Of a DNA stretch of 64,000 bases, positions 36,300-48,686 are shown one piece after another (positions within the stretch are counted from its first letter, which is position 1; every line of letters begins with the position of its first letter). The translations under genes and the position numbers were made by a program. Origin of the DNA: Streptomyces zhaozhouensis (GTDB taxonomy: Bacteria; Actinomycetota; Actinomycetes; Streptomycetales; Streptomycetaceae); contig NZ_OCNE01000004.1 in the NCBI RefSeq assembly GCF_900230195.1, positions 62,001 to 126,000 on the forward strand. Direction: 5' to 3'. The notes under the pieces are model-generated. The model worked only from the letters and a program-made list of their open reading frames with translations, did not search any database and was not told the origin of the DNA.

Positions 36300-37517
36300 C
36301 TACAGCGGCCGGCCGAGGATCATGGTGGGGGCGCCGGCGACCCTGGTGAGGAAGACGGTCGCGGCGTTCGGCCCGCTGGGCCGCACGCGGCGCAGCAGCT
36401 CCTCCGGGCTGATCGCGGAGCCGCGCTTCTTGACCGTGAGCGTGCCGACGCCCCGTTCGCGCAGCAGCGCCCGCAGCCGCTTGAGGTGGAACGGGAGCAC
36501 GTCGGTGATCTCGTAACCGGTGGCGTACGGGGTGGGCGCGGGCGCGTCGGTGGTCAGATAGGCGATGCTCGCGTCGACCAGCCGGCCGTCGATCGCCTCG
36601 GCCACCTCGCCCACGAGACCGGCCCTGATGACCGCGCCGTCCGGCTCGTACAGACAGCGCCCGGGGGCGCCGACGGGCGCCGGCTCCGGCGTCCCGGTCA
36701 GCGAGTGGCCGCCGGGCAGCAGGGTGGCCCTGCGGGTGCCGGGCGCGGCGTCGCCGCCGAACCACAGCACCGCCTCCTTCACCTCGCCCCGGTGCGAGAC
36801 CCACTCGGCCTCGGCCTCGGCGGGGATCGCCTCGTGCGGCACGCCGGGCGCGATCTTCAGCGCGGCGTTCGGCATCCGGGCGGCCGTCCGAACGGCCCAG
36901 GACAGCGGCGGTGAGTAGGCCGCCGGGTCGAAGACCCGGCCCCGGCCGCCGCGCCGCGCGGGGTCGACGAAGACCGTGTCGAAGTCGTCCAGCGCGACGT
37001 CCTCGACGGCCGCCTCCCGCACCTCGATCCGGTCGGCCAGGCCGAGCGCCGCCGCGTTGGCCTCGGCGACGGCGCGGGTCAGCGGGGAACGGTCGACGGC
37101 GAGCACCGTGAGCCCGGCCTCGGCCAGCGCGAGCGCGTCGCCGCCGATGCCGCAGCACAGGTCGGCGACCCGTCGCGCGCCGGCGCGCGCGAGGCGCCGC
37201 GCGCGCCAGTCGGCGACGGCGGTCCTGGTGGCCTGTTCGAGGCCGTCGGGGGTGAAGTACATCGCCGCCGCGCGGTCGCCGAACTTGGCGACCGCGCGCT
37301 GCCGCAGCCGCGCCTGACCCAACGCCGCCGCGACCAGTGCGGGCGGGTGCTCCCTGCGCAGCCGGGTGGCGACGGCCAACTCCTCGGCCGGGGTGACCTC
37401 GCGCACCCGTTCCAGAAGCTGTTGTCCCCGCTCGGTGAGCAGGGCCGCGAAGGCGGCTGGGGCGTCGGGTCGCTCGGACTCCGCCGAGGTCGCTGGGGGT
37501 GGGGCCACCCGGGTCAT
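36300..37517 (-). CDS. class I SAM-dependent methyltransferase with THUMP-like C-terminal domain
   Basis: 405 residues from ATG 37517 (MTRVAPPPATSAESERPDAP); a GTG at 37583 would add 22 residues. The SAM-binding motif is VADLCCGIGGDALALAEAG (near 145-163), and TVFVDPARRGG is the DPxR-type substrate loop. The C-terminal 90 residues (GTLTVKKRGSAISPEELLRR) resemble the THUMP-like domain found with this actinobacterial family. The substrate is probably RNA but is not known. Convergent with the tsaD operon. Confidence 0.85.
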   Translation of the reverse strand: MTRVAPPPATSAESERPDAPAAFAALLTERGQQLLERVREVTPAEELAVATRLRREHPPALVAAALGQARLRQRAVAKFGDRAAAMYFTPDGLEQATRTAVADWRARRLARAGARRVADLCCGIGGDALALAEAGLTVLAVDRSPLTRAVAEANAAALGLADRIEVREAAVEDVALDDFDTVFVDPARRGGRGRVFDPAAYSPPLSWAVRTAARMPNAALKIAPGVPHEAIPAEAEAEWVSHRGEVKEAVLWFGGDAAPGTRRATLLPGGHSLTGTPEPAPVGAPGRCLYEPDGAVIRAGLVGEVAEAIDGRLVDASIAYLTTDAPAPTPYATGYEITDVLPFHLKRLRALLRERGVGTLTVKKRGSAISPEELLRRVRPSGPNAATVFLTRVAGAPTMILGRPL

Positions 37518-37671
37518 TCTGCCCGGACGCCCGGTGGGGCCTGCGGGGGAGTGGTCCTTCCCGGTGGCACGATCCCGAACCATGAAGCTAATCCGACAAG
37601 TAGTACAAAATTATTGGCGGACTTGGCTTGGGGGGCGCGCCCGCGCTCCCCGTCACGCACGCCCCCGCGTG

Positions 37672-38676
37672 ATGCCCGCGCGCCGGTTGGCGGGCATGGC
37701 CGGCGGGCCGCCCCCGGCGGTCACCGCGCGGCTGCGGCGGTACGGGGCGTTGGCCGGGGCCGGTGTGCTCGCCGTGGTCTGCTCGGGCGTCGGCCTGCCG
37801 CCGCCCTCGGACGCGGGACCGTCCTCGGACGACCCCCGGTGGCGCCCGCTGGCGGCGGAGGTCGCGAGCCCCGTCAACGGAGCCTTCCGGGGCGTGGCGC
37901 AGCGGGTGCAGGCGCCCGACATCGCGCGTTCACTCCAGGCGTACGCCCAGGAGCTCCAACGCGCCGAAGCGCGCCGGGGGGCGGCCGCCAAGGACTGGAA
38001 ACTGCGCCGCGCGCCGTTGCGCGCACCCGCGCCCCCCGAGAAGAAGCCGAAGCTGACCACCGAGCCGGGGCACATCGTGGGCGAGGGCCTGCCCCCGGTG
38101 ATCGTCCAGGTCCCGACGGACGAGAAGGTCATCTTCCTCACGGTCGACGACGGCGAGGAGAAGGACCCCGCGCTGCTGCGGATGCTGCGCTCGCTCGACA
38201 TCCCGATGAGCGGCTTCCTCTCCGACGAGGTGGCCCGTGCCGACTACGGCTACTTCCGCGAGGCCCAGCGCGAGGGCTTCGCGATGCACAACCACGCGAT
38301 CAACCACCGGCAGATGAACACCCTGGACGAGGCCGCCCAGCGCGCCGAGATCTGTGGACAACAGGACAACATGGAAAGGGAGTTGGGCCACCGCCCGAAG
38401 CTGTTCCGGCCGCCGTACGGCGCCTACGACGAGGCCACGCTCCGCGCGGCGGCCGACTGCGGGATCGAGGTCGTGCCGCTGTGGGCGTCCGAGGCGTTCC
38501 CCGACCGGATCGAGTACGGGCGGGCGGACAAGAAGTTCCACCCCGGGGACATCGTGCTCACGCACTTCCGGGGCGAGGCGGAGTGGGACGCGGCGATGAC
38601 CGACATGGTCCGGCGACTGGTGGACGCCGCCACCGACCAGGGCTTCGCCATCGCCCGCCTGGAGGACTACCTCTGA
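37672..38676 (+). CDS. secreted polysaccharide deacetylase (NodB family)
   Basis: 334 residues from ATG 37672; the ATG at 37696 and one at 37582 are alternatives, no start has a clear ribosome binding site. RLRRYGALAGAGVLAVVCSG is a signal or anchor segment. The NodB domain holds motif 1 VDDGEEKD, motif 2 HNHAINH (Ala where Ser/Thr is usual), motif 3 RPPYGAYDE and motif 5 VLTHFRG. It should act on a wall or extracellular glycan (GlcNAc or chitin-like). An AT-rich patch at 37582-37617 may hold the promoter. Confidence 0.85.
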   Translation: MPARRLAGMAGGPPPAVTARLRRYGALAGAGVLAVVCSGVGLPPPSDAGPSSDDPRWRPLAAEVASPVNGAFRGVAQRVQAPDIARSLQAYAQELQRAEARRGAAAKDWKLRRAPLRAPAPPEKKPKLTTEPGHIVGEGLPPVIVQVPTDEKVIFLTVDDGEEKDPALLRMLRSLDIPMSGFLSDEVARADYGYFREAQREGFAMHNHAINHRQMNTLDEAAQRAEICGQQDNMERELGHRPKLFRPPYGAYDEATLRAAADCGIEVVPLWASEAFPDRIEYGRADKKFHPGDIVLTHFRGEAEWDAAMTDMVRRLVDAATDQGFAIARLEDYL

Positions 38677-38699
38677 CGCCACCCCAGCCAAGTCCGAAG

Positions 38700-38850
38700 G
38701 GACGCGGGACGGAGGGGGCGCGGGGACCCGCACGAGCAACCCTCGCGCGCCCCTGGTCGCCCCGCCCGGCATCCCGCGGGTAACGGCGTTCCCGGGGGGA
38801 CAGAGGGGGCGCGGGGAACTGCGCGAGCAACCCTCGCGCGCCCGGGGCCG
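38700..38850. repeat. two copies of the dispersed hairpin-repeat arm after the deacetylase
   Basis: An exact arm GGGGCGCGGGGAACTGCGC lies at 38806-38824, followed by GAGCAACCCTCGCGCGCCC. A degenerate copy with the same tail is at about 38715-38753. They stand between the deacetylase and the groES promoter region. Confidence 0.75.
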
Positions 38851-38937
38851 ACGACCGCCCCCGCCCCCCGGTTCCGTGGTCGCCCCGCCCGCCCCCCGGC
38901 TCCGTGGTCGCTCCGAAACCCGCCGGACGGCGCCTCA

Positions 38938-38964
38938 TTGGCACTCTAGTTGACTGAGTGCTAA
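38938..38964. promoter_or_regulatory. CIRCE operator 1 (HrcA site)
   Basis: TTGGCACTC, 9 bases, GAGTGCTAA. It matches the CIRCE consensus (TTAGCACTC-N9-GAGTGCTAA) with one change and overlaps the -35 box of the groES promoter, so HrcA binding would block RNA polymerase. Confidence 0.92.
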
Positions 38965-38978
38965 CCGCGTCATACTCT
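38950..38978 (+). promoter_or_regulatory. groES-groEL1 promoter
   Basis: TTGACT at 38950-38955 and TACTCT at 38973-38978, 17 bases apart, match the vegetative consensus. The -35 lies in CIRCE 1 and the start point just before or in CIRCE 2. The leader before groES is about 125 bases. Confidence 0.85.
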
Positions 38979-38983
38979 CGTGG

Positions 38984-39010
38984 CTGGCACTCTCACTCAA
39001 GGAGTGCCAA
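38984..39010. promoter_or_regulatory. CIRCE operator 2 (HrcA site)
   Basis: CTGGCACTC, 9 bases, GAGTGCCAA. It begins at the likely transcription start, 46 bases from CIRCE 1. Two sites bracketing the promoter are known from Streptomyces groESL. Confidence 0.88.
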
Positions 39011-39110
39011 CCGCGCGACAGGCGGACTCGGCACCCGCGACGACGGGTCCACCAGGTCGCCATCCAGCCCTAGAAAACCCCGTGAGATCTCCGAAGGGGG
39101 AGGTCGGATC

Positions 39111-39419
39111 GTGACGACCGCCAGCTCCAAGGTTGCCATCAAGCCGCTTGAGGACCGCATCGTGGTCCAGCCGCTCGACGCCGAGCAGACCACGGCCTCG
39201 GGCCTGGTCATTCCTGACACCGCCAAGGAGAAGCCCCAGGAGGGCACCGTCCTGGCCGTGGGCCCGGGCCGCTTCGAGGACGGCAACCGCCTGCCGCTCG
39301 ACGTCAAGGTCGGCGACATCGTGCTGTACAGCAAGTACGGCGGCACCGAGGTCAAGTACAACAACGAGGAGTACCTCGTTCTCTCGGCCCGCGACGTTCT
39401 CGCCATCGTCGAGAAGTAA
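39111..39419 (+). CDS. groES: co-chaperonin GroES
   Basis: 102 residues from GTG 39111 ([20 protein letters not shown]), preceded by GGGGGAGG. The mobile loop for GroEL binding is [20 protein letters not shown]. It caps the GroEL ring. Operon with groEL1 under HrcA/CIRCE heat-shock control. The open frame upstream is leader. Confidence 0.98.
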   Translation: MTTASSKVAIKPLEDRIVVQPLDAEQTTASGLVIPDTAKEKPQEGTVLAVGPGRFEDGNRLPLDVKVGDIVLYSKYGGTEVKYNNEEYLVLSARDVLAIVEK

Positions 39420-39433
39420 CACGCGACGCCTGT

Positions 39434-39492
39434 GTCAGACCGCGCCCCGGACCCGCGCCGTACCGGCTGCCGGGGCCGGGGCGCTGTCTGAC
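39434..39492 (+). terminator. hairpin between groES and groEL1
   Basis: 39434-39450 pairs with 39476-39492 (17 positions, one mismatch) around a 25-base loop. It may be a partial terminator or a processing site that gives more groES than groEL mRNA. Confidence 0.55.
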
Positions 39493-39496
39493 GCGA

Positions 39497-41239
<1,743 letters not shown>

Positions 41240-41271
41240 GCCCACGGCCCGCCTGACCGGCAGAGCGCACG

Positions 41272-41314
41272 ACGGCCGGTCCCGCGCCCCGCGAGGGGTG
41301 CCGGGGCCGGCCGT
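41272..41314. terminator. bidirectional hairpin between groEL1 and the SDR gene
   Basis: 41272-41283 pairs with 41303-41314 (one G-T wobble) around a 19-base loop, between two convergent genes. Confidence 0.6.
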
Positions 41315-41347
41315 TCGCCGTTTCCGCGCCGGACCGCGCGCCCGGAC

Positions 41348-42199
41348 CTATTCGGGGCGCGGGCCGGAGGCCGACGCGTCGCGGGCCGCCGCCCGCCTGG
41401 CCAGCGCCCCGGGGCGTTCGCCGCGCCGGCGCGGCCCGAACTCCCGCCCGGCCCGCGCCGAGACCCGCCCCAACGCGCCGACCGGCAGCAGCTTCGCCGC
41501 GCCCAGCAGCGCCTTGTAGCGGAAGTACGGCACGCTCACCACCCGCCGCCGGGCCAGGTCCCGCATCGCGACGGCCACCACCCGGTCGGCGTCGAGCCAC
41601 ATCCAGCCGGGCAGCGAGGTCATGTCCATCTCGGCCCGCCGGTGGAACTCGGTGCGCACGAACCCCGGGCAGAGCGCCATCAGCCGCACCCCGCTGCCGG
41701 CCAGCTCCAGCGCGACGCCCTCGGTGAACCTGACCACCCACGCCTTCGAGGCGCCGTAGGTGCCGCGCGGCACGAACGCGGCGACGGAGGCCACGTTGAC
41801 CACCCCGCCGCGTCCGCGCTCCCGCATCCCCGGCACGGCGGCCGAGGTCAGCCGCAGCACGGCCTCGCAGTGCACCCGCAGCATCCGCAGCTCGTCGTCG
41901 AGGGAGGCGCGCAGAAAGCCGCCGCCCAGGCCGAAGCCGGCGTTGTTCACCAGCAGGTCGATCGGACGGTCGGCGTCGGAGAGCCGTGCGGCCACCGCCT
42001 CGACGCCCTCGTCGGAGGCCAGGTCCGCCGGCAGCGGCGTCACCGAGACGCCGTGGCGCTCGGCCAGCTCGGCGGCCTGGGCCGCCAGCCGTTCCTCGTC
42101 CCTGGCCACCAGCACCAGGTCCAGGCCGTCGCCGGCCAGTCTGCGGGCGAAGGCCGCGCCGATCCCCGCGCTCGCCCCGGTCACCAATGCGGTCGTCAT
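41348..42199 (-). CDS. short-chain dehydrogenase/reductase
   Basis: 283 residues. The Rossmann motif TGASAGIG lies at 8-15, NNAG in the middle, Ser in NVASVAAF and the YGASK active site after it, so the catalytic set is complete. The C-terminal 90 residues with a hydrophobic stretch ([17 protein letters not shown]) may touch the membrane. It should reduce a ketone or oxidise an alcohol with NADP(H); the substrate is not known. Convergent with groEL1. Confidence 0.92.
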   Translation of the reverse strand: MTTALVTGASAGIGAAFARRLAGDGLDLVLVARDEERLAAQAAELAERHGVSVTPLPADLASDEGVEAVAARLSDADRPIDLLVNNAGFGLGGGFLRASLDDELRMLRVHCEAVLRLTSAAVPGMRERGRGGVVNVASVAAFVPRGTYGASKAWVVRFTEGVALELAGSGVRLMALCPGFVRTEFHRRAEMDMTSLPGWMWLDADRVVAVAMRDLARRRVVSVPYFRYKALLGAAKLLPVGALGRVSARAGREFGPRRRGERPGALARRAAARDASASGPRPE

Positions 42200-42250
42200 G
42201 GGGCGACGGTAGCGGCCGCGTCGCGGTGCGTCCGCACCGCCCCGCGCTCC

Positions 42251-42565
42251 TCAGGCGCGGCGCACGGCGCCGCTCTCGGCGAGTCCGCGCCGCGCCCGCC
42301 CCAGCAGTTCCTCGCGCTCGTCCTCCGTGAGCCCGCCCCAGACCCCGTAGGGCTCGCGGACGGAGAGGGCGTGCGCCGCGCACTCGGTGCGCACCGGGCA
42401 GCGGGTGCAGACCTCCTTCGCCGCCTCCTCCCGGGCGCTGCGCGCGGCCCCGCGTTCCCCCTCGGGATGGAAGAACAGCGAGCTGTCCACCCCCCGACAG
42501 GCGGCCATCAACTGCCAGTCCCACAGATCGGCGTTGGGGCCGGGTAGGCGGGAGAAATCTGCCAT
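42251..42565 (-). CDS. whiD: WhiB-family sporulation regulator WhiD
   Basis: 104 residues from ATG 42565 (MADFSRLPGPNADLWDWQLM), matching WhiD of Streptomyces nearly residue for residue in its core as I recall it. Cys23, Cys53, Cys56 and Cys62 bind a 4Fe-4S cluster, and GVWGG (74-78) is the family turn. WhiD is needed for late spore maturation and partners with the vegetative sigma factor region 4. Upstream ATG/GTG codons in frame would add a non-conserved hydrophobic stretch. It diverges from bldM, the known arrangement. Confidence 0.95.
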   Translation of the reverse strand: MADFSRLPGPNADLWDWQLMAACRGVDSSLFFHPEGERGAARSAREEAAKEVCTRCPVRTECAAHALSVREPYGVWGGLTEDEREELLGRARRGLAESGAVRRA

Positions 42566-42793
42566 GGCATGTCCCATCGTCATCGGGGTCGTCGGCACGA
42601 CCAGCCCTTGAGCCAGCGAGGAGCCCAGGAAGTAGATGTAAATATGACTACCAGCCGAATATAGCCTTAGACACGTCAAAGCGGAAAAGAAGGTCTAAAT
42701 AGGGCAAAACTCAAACCCCGGCGTGTTTGCCGGACCCCCGCTTCGGGGTGATGGATCAGTCACGTACAGTGCTGATGCTGCGAGGTTGGAAGC
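42566..42793. promoter_or_regulatory. whiD-bldM divergent control region
   Basis: 228 of the 353 bases between the two developmental genes. Positions 42620-42715 are strikingly AT-rich for this genome. A dyad ATCAG-N4-GTAC-N4-CTGAT fills 42755-42776, 18 bases before the bldM -35. The part TCAC-N5-GTGC within it resembles half of a BldD box (three mismatches); bldM is a known BldD target in other streptomycetes. No whiD promoter could be fixed. Confidence 0.5.
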
Positions 42794-42821
42794 CGTAACT
42801 CTTTCGGGTGACCGTCGTTGA
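42794..42821 (+). promoter_or_regulatory. bldM: bldM promoter of the BldN (ECF sigma) type
   Basis: CGTAAC at 42794-42799, 16 bases, then CGTTGA at 42816-42821. This is exactly the recognition sequence published for sigma-BldN at bldMp1. Transcription would begin near 42828, about 90 bases before the ATG. Confidence 0.9.
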
Positions 42822-42918
42822 GAGGGCGGAGGCGGTTGGCGCGGCTGTCAATCGCCAGGACGACGAATCACACTCCCTGGAGGCTCAAGGTGACGCGCAT
42901 CAGCTGCGGAGGGCGGCC

Positions 42919-43530
42919 ATGACTTCTGTCCTTGTCTGCGACGACTCCCCGCTCGCCCGGGAGGCACTCCGTCGCGCGGTCGCGACCGTGCCCGGCGTCG
43001 AGCGGGTCACGACGGCGGCGAACGGCGAGGAGGTCCTCCGCCGTTGGGGTGCCGACCGCTCCGACCTCATCCTGATGGACGTGCGGATGCCGGGACTCGG
43101 CGGTGTCGAGACGGTCCGCCGACTGCTCTCGGCCGACCCGGGCGCCCGGATCATCATGCTGACGGTCGCCGAGGACCTCGACGGCGTGGCCCTGGCCGTC
43201 GCCGCCGGCGCCCGCGGCTATCTCCACAAGGACGCCTCACGCGCCGAGCTGCGGGCCACGGTCACCCAGGCCCTGGCCGACCCGACCTGGCGGCTGGCCC
43301 CCCGCCGGCTGCGGTCCTCGGACATGGGTGCGGCGCCCACGCTCACCGCCCGGGAGATCCAGGTGCTGGAGGGCATGAGCCACGGCCGGTCGAACGCGGA
43401 GATCGGCCGTGAGTTGTTTCTCTCCGAGGACACGGTCAAGACCCACGCCCGCCGGCTTTTCAAGAAGCTCGGCGCCTCGGACCGGGCACACGCCGTGGCC
43501 TTGGGTTTTCGGTGGGGGCTGGTCCGCTGA
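42919..43530 (+). CDS. bldM: developmental response regulator BldM
   Basis: 203 residues from ATG 42919 (MTSVLVCDDSPLAREALRRA); the upstream in-frame GTG is in the leader. The receiver domain has DD at 8-9 and Asp54 in LMDVRMPG; the LuxR-type HTH (about 140-200) has LTAREIQVLEGMSHGRSNAE. BldM is an orphan, atypical regulator that controls aerial-hypha genes as a homodimer and, with WhiI, late sporulation genes. The sequence is essentially that of known BldM. Confidence 0.97.
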   Translation: MTSVLVCDDSPLAREALRRAVATVPGVERVTTAANGEEVLRRWGADRSDLILMDVRMPGLGGVETVRRLLSADPGARIIMLTVAEDLDGVALAVAAGARGYLHKDASRAELRATVTQALADPTWRLAPRRLRSSDMGAAPTLTAREIQVLEGMSHGRSNAEIGRELFLSEDTVKTHARRLFKKLGASDRAHAVALGFRWGLVR

Positions 43531-43687
43531 CCGCAGGCGGTGCCCGGGACGGGACGGGGTGTTCGCCGGCGGCGCTCCACCCCGTCCGGCGGGAGGCGGG
43601 ACGCAAACGGTCCACCGGTGTCGCATCCTGGAAGTATGAAGCTCCTTGGGGACGAGCCAGCCGGGTGTGAAGGGGAGGGCCAGGATC

Positions 43688-45957
<2,270 letters not shown>

Positions 45958-45962
45958 TGGGC

Positions 45963-45986
45963 CCGATGCCGCCGGGACGGCATCGG
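45963..45986 (+). terminator. hairpin between guaB and guaB3
   Basis: A perfect 9-base-pair stem pairs 45963-45971 with 45978-45986 around a 6-base loop. GATACT at 45988-45993 directly after it could be the -10 of a guaB3 promoter; no -35 is recognisable. Confidence 0.5.
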
Positions 45987-46026
45987 TGATACTGGGGGGC
46001 GCACACCGTATGAAGGGGCTCTACCT

Positions 46027-47142
46027 GTGACTGAGATCGAGATCGGGCGTGGCAAGCGTGGGCGTCGCGCCTACGCCTTCGACGACATCGCCGTGGTGCC
46101 CTCGCGCCGCACCCGCGACCCGAAGGAGGTCTCGATCGCCTGGCAGATCGACGCCTACCGCTTCGAGCTGCCGTTCCTGGCGGCGCCGATGGACTCCGTC
46201 GTGTCGCCGAGGACCGCGATCCACATCGGTGAGCTGGGCGGGCTCGGGGTGCTCAACCTCGAGGGGCTGTGGACCCGTTACGAGGACCCCGAGCCGCTGC
46301 TCGCCGAGATCGCCGGGCTGGACGAGGAGCTGGCCAACCGCAGGCTCCAGGAGATCTACGCGGCGCCGATCCAGGAGGAGCTGATCTCCCGGCGCATCCG
46401 CGAGGTCAGGGACGCGGGCGTGGTCACGGCCGCGGCGCTCTCCCCGCAGCGGACGGCGCAGTTCTCCAAGGCGGTGCTCGACGCGGGCGTCGACATCTTC
46501 GTGATCAGGGGCACCACGGTCTCGGCCGAGCACGTCTCGGGCGCGGCCGAGCCGTTGAACCTCAAGCAGTTCATCTACGAGCTGGACGTCCCGGTGATCG
46601 TCGGCGGCTGCGCCACCTACACGGCGGCGCTGCACCTGATGCGGACCGGGGCGGCCGGCGTGCTGGTGGGCTTCGGCGGCGGCGCCGCCCACACCACGCG
46701 CAACGTGCTCGGCATCCAGGTGCCGATGGCGACGGCGGTGGCGGACGTCGCCGCCGCGCGGCGCGACTACCTGGACGAGTCGGGCGGGCGCTACGTCCAC
46801 GTGATCGCCGACGGCGGCGTCGGCTGGTCGGGTGACCTGCCGAAGGCGATCGCCTGCGGCGCCGACGCCGTGATGATGGGCTCGCCGCTGGCCCGCGCCA
46901 CCGACGCCCCGGGGCGTGGGCACCACTGGGGCATGGAGGCGGTGCACGAGGACGTGCCGCGCGGCAAGAAGGTGCACCTGGGGACGGTCGGCACCACCCG
47001 CGAGGTGCTGGCGGGCCCCTCGCACATCCCGGACGGCTCGATGAACTTCTTCGGCGCGCTGCGCCGGGCGATGGCGACCACGGGCTACTCGGAGCTGAAG
47101 GAGTTCCAGCGGGTCGAGGTCACGGTCGCGCGCTCGCGTTGA
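46027..47142 (+). CDS. guaB3: GuaB3-family IMP dehydrogenase-like protein
   Basis: 371 residues, GTG start. A TIM barrel without CBS domains. The opening (GRRAYAFDDIAVVPSRRTRD) and the glycine loop FGGGAAHTTRNVLG identify the actinobacterial/cyanobacterial GuaB3 branch. Where GuaB has GSICTTR, this has GGAAHTTR, so the usual catalytic Cys is missing at that spot. Its reaction has been debated (IMP dehydrogenase activity reported for a cyanobacterial member, as I recall). Always next to guaB in this group. Confidence 0.92.
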   Translation: MTEIEIGRGKRGRRAYAFDDIAVVPSRRTRDPKEVSIAWQIDAYRFELPFLAAPMDSVVSPRTAIHIGELGGLGVLNLEGLWTRYEDPEPLLAEIAGLDEELANRRLQEIYAAPIQEELISRRIREVRDAGVVTAAALSPQRTAQFSKAVLDAGVDIFVIRGTTVSAEHVSGAAEPLNLKQFIYELDVPVIVGGCATYTAALHLMRTGAAGVLVGFGGGAAHTTRNVLGIQVPMATAVADVAAARRDYLDESGGRYVHVIADGGVGWSGDLPKAIACGADAVMMGSPLARATDAPGRGHHWGMEAVHEDVPRGKKVHLGTVGTTREVLAGPSHIPDGSMNFFGALRRAMATTGYSELKEFQRVEVTVARSR

Positions 47143-47167
47143 GCGACAGGGCGCCCCGCCGGCCGTC

Positions 47168-48394
47168 TCACAGCCGGTGGGCGGCGCCCGCCGGGGTGAC
47201 GCCCCTGGTGTCGAAGAGCAGTTGCGCCTTGGCGGCCAGGCCCTGGAGGTCGTAGGTGCCGTGGTGGTGCAGCAGCAGCGTCAGATCGGCCGCCGCCGCC
47301 GACTCGTACGGTGAGTCGGCGCGCGGCACCCGCCGGCCCGCGACCCGCCATTCGGCGACGCCCGGGTCGTGGAAGGTCAGCCGCGCGCCGAGCGTCGTCA
47401 GCCGGGAGGCGATCTCGCGTGCGGCGCCGCGTTCCGCTTCCGGCAGCTCGGGGTGGGCGACGCCGAGCAGCAGGACGTCGGCGCCCCTGGCCGACTTGCC
47501 GTGCTCGTTGAGGAGGGCGGTGGCCCGGCCGGTCAGATAGCCGGGCATCCGTGCGTTGAGCTCGTGGGCCAGGCCCACCAGCCGCAGCCGTTCGCCCGGG
47601 TTGACCGGCGCGTCCGGGCCCGCGACGCCGGGACCGGGGCGGCGCACGCCGGGCGCGGGGGCGCGGGTCTCGGCGCAGCGGACGACGTCCCACAGGTCGA
47701 TGCCCTGCTCGTGGCAGAACATCGCCATCTCGTTGATCAGCGCCGCGGAGACGTGCTGCACGTTGGTCTCCAGCACCTTCACCGCCTCCGCCTCGCGCAG
47801 GCCACGGGCGCGCACCACCTTGTCGGTGAGCCGTCCGTAGAACGCGGCGGCCGCCTCGACGCAGTCGGGGGTGAGGCCGCCGATCACCCGGGGGGCGGTG
47901 GCGGGGCCGCCGGCCGGCTGCGGGCCGGAGCGTCCGGGGGCGTGCGCCAGTTGGAAGTCGCGCCCGGCGCGCAGCCCCGAGCCGCGCTCCAGGACCGGGC
48001 GCAGCACGCCCTCGGTGGTGCCGGGCGGCACCGTGGACTCCAGCACCACCAGCGTGCGCGGGCGCAGTCGGGGCGCGAGCGCGGCGGCGGCCTCGCGTAC
48101 GCCGGTGAGGTCGGGGGCGCCCCGGTCGTCGGGCGGGGTCGGCGCGCAGATCAGCGCGGTGCGGACCCGGCCGAGCACGACGGGGTCGCTGGCGGCGCGG
48201 AAGCCGCCGGCCAGCATCCGCCGCAGCGCGGGCGCGGAGAGCGAGCCGTCGGCGGGCGGCCGGCCCGCGTTCAAGCCCGACGCGAGCCGGGCATCCGGTA
48301 CGAAGGCGACGGTACAGATGCCGGCGGCGGCGGCCGCCCTGGCGGCGGGCAGTCCCATGGGCCCAAGGCCGAGAACGGCGAGATCAGCGGGCAT
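47168..48394 (-). CDS. nucleotide-sugar dehydrogenase homologue lacking the catalytic Cys
   Basis: 408 residues from ATG 48394 (MPADLAVLGLGPMGLPAARA). The NAD-binding loop GLGPMG is at 9-14, ESTVPPGTT at 119-127, and Lys206/Asn211 (EAVKVLETN) match the catalytic Lys and Asn of UDP-sugar dehydrogenases. But the stretch at 254-262 reads GPGVAGPDA where WecC-type enzymes have GPGVGGHCI, so the Cys that forms the thioester is gone. The third (UDP-binding) domain runs to the end. It may work as an alcohol-to-aldehyde enzyme or have no activity. It diverges from glpD across 292 bases without another gene. Confidence 0.85.
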   Translation of the reverse strand: MPADLAVLGLGPMGLPAARAAAAAGICTVAFVPDARLASGLNAGRPPADGSLSAPALRRMLAGGFRAASDPVVLGRVRTALICAPTPPDDRGAPDLTGVREAAAALAPRLRPRTLVVLESTVPPGTTEGVLRPVLERGSGLRAGRDFQLAHAPGRSGPQPAGGPATAPRVIGGLTPDCVEAAAAFYGRLTDKVVRARGLREAEAVKVLETNVQHVSAALINEMAMFCHEQGIDLWDVVRCAETRAPAPGVRRPGPGVAGPDAPVNPGERLRLVGLAHELNARMPGYLTGRATALLNEHGKSARGADVLLLGVAHPELPEAERGAAREIASRLTTLGARLTFHDPGVAEWRVAGRRVPRADSPYESAAAADLTLLLHHHGTYDLQGLAAKAQLLFDTRGVTPAGAAHRL

Positions 48395-48686
48395 ACGCGG
48401 GCGGCTCCCTTCCCTTCTGCCGCTCCCCCCGGGGAGGGCATATGCGCTACCGGTCAGGTTACGGGCATATATGACAGAAAGGGTGGATTGCGTCGACCGG
48501 CGAGGCCGGGCGCGTACCGGGGGGACGCGCTCGGGCGGCGCGCCGGGCCGGCCTGGGGGAGTCTGGAATCGCGTGCTGAGGGGGCGTCGGGAGACGCCGG
48601 GGAGGACGGCGTTCCGGCCGGCCGGAGCGGCGGGCCGGAAGGGACCAGGGCACGGCGGACGCACACGACATGCCAGGGAGGCAGCG

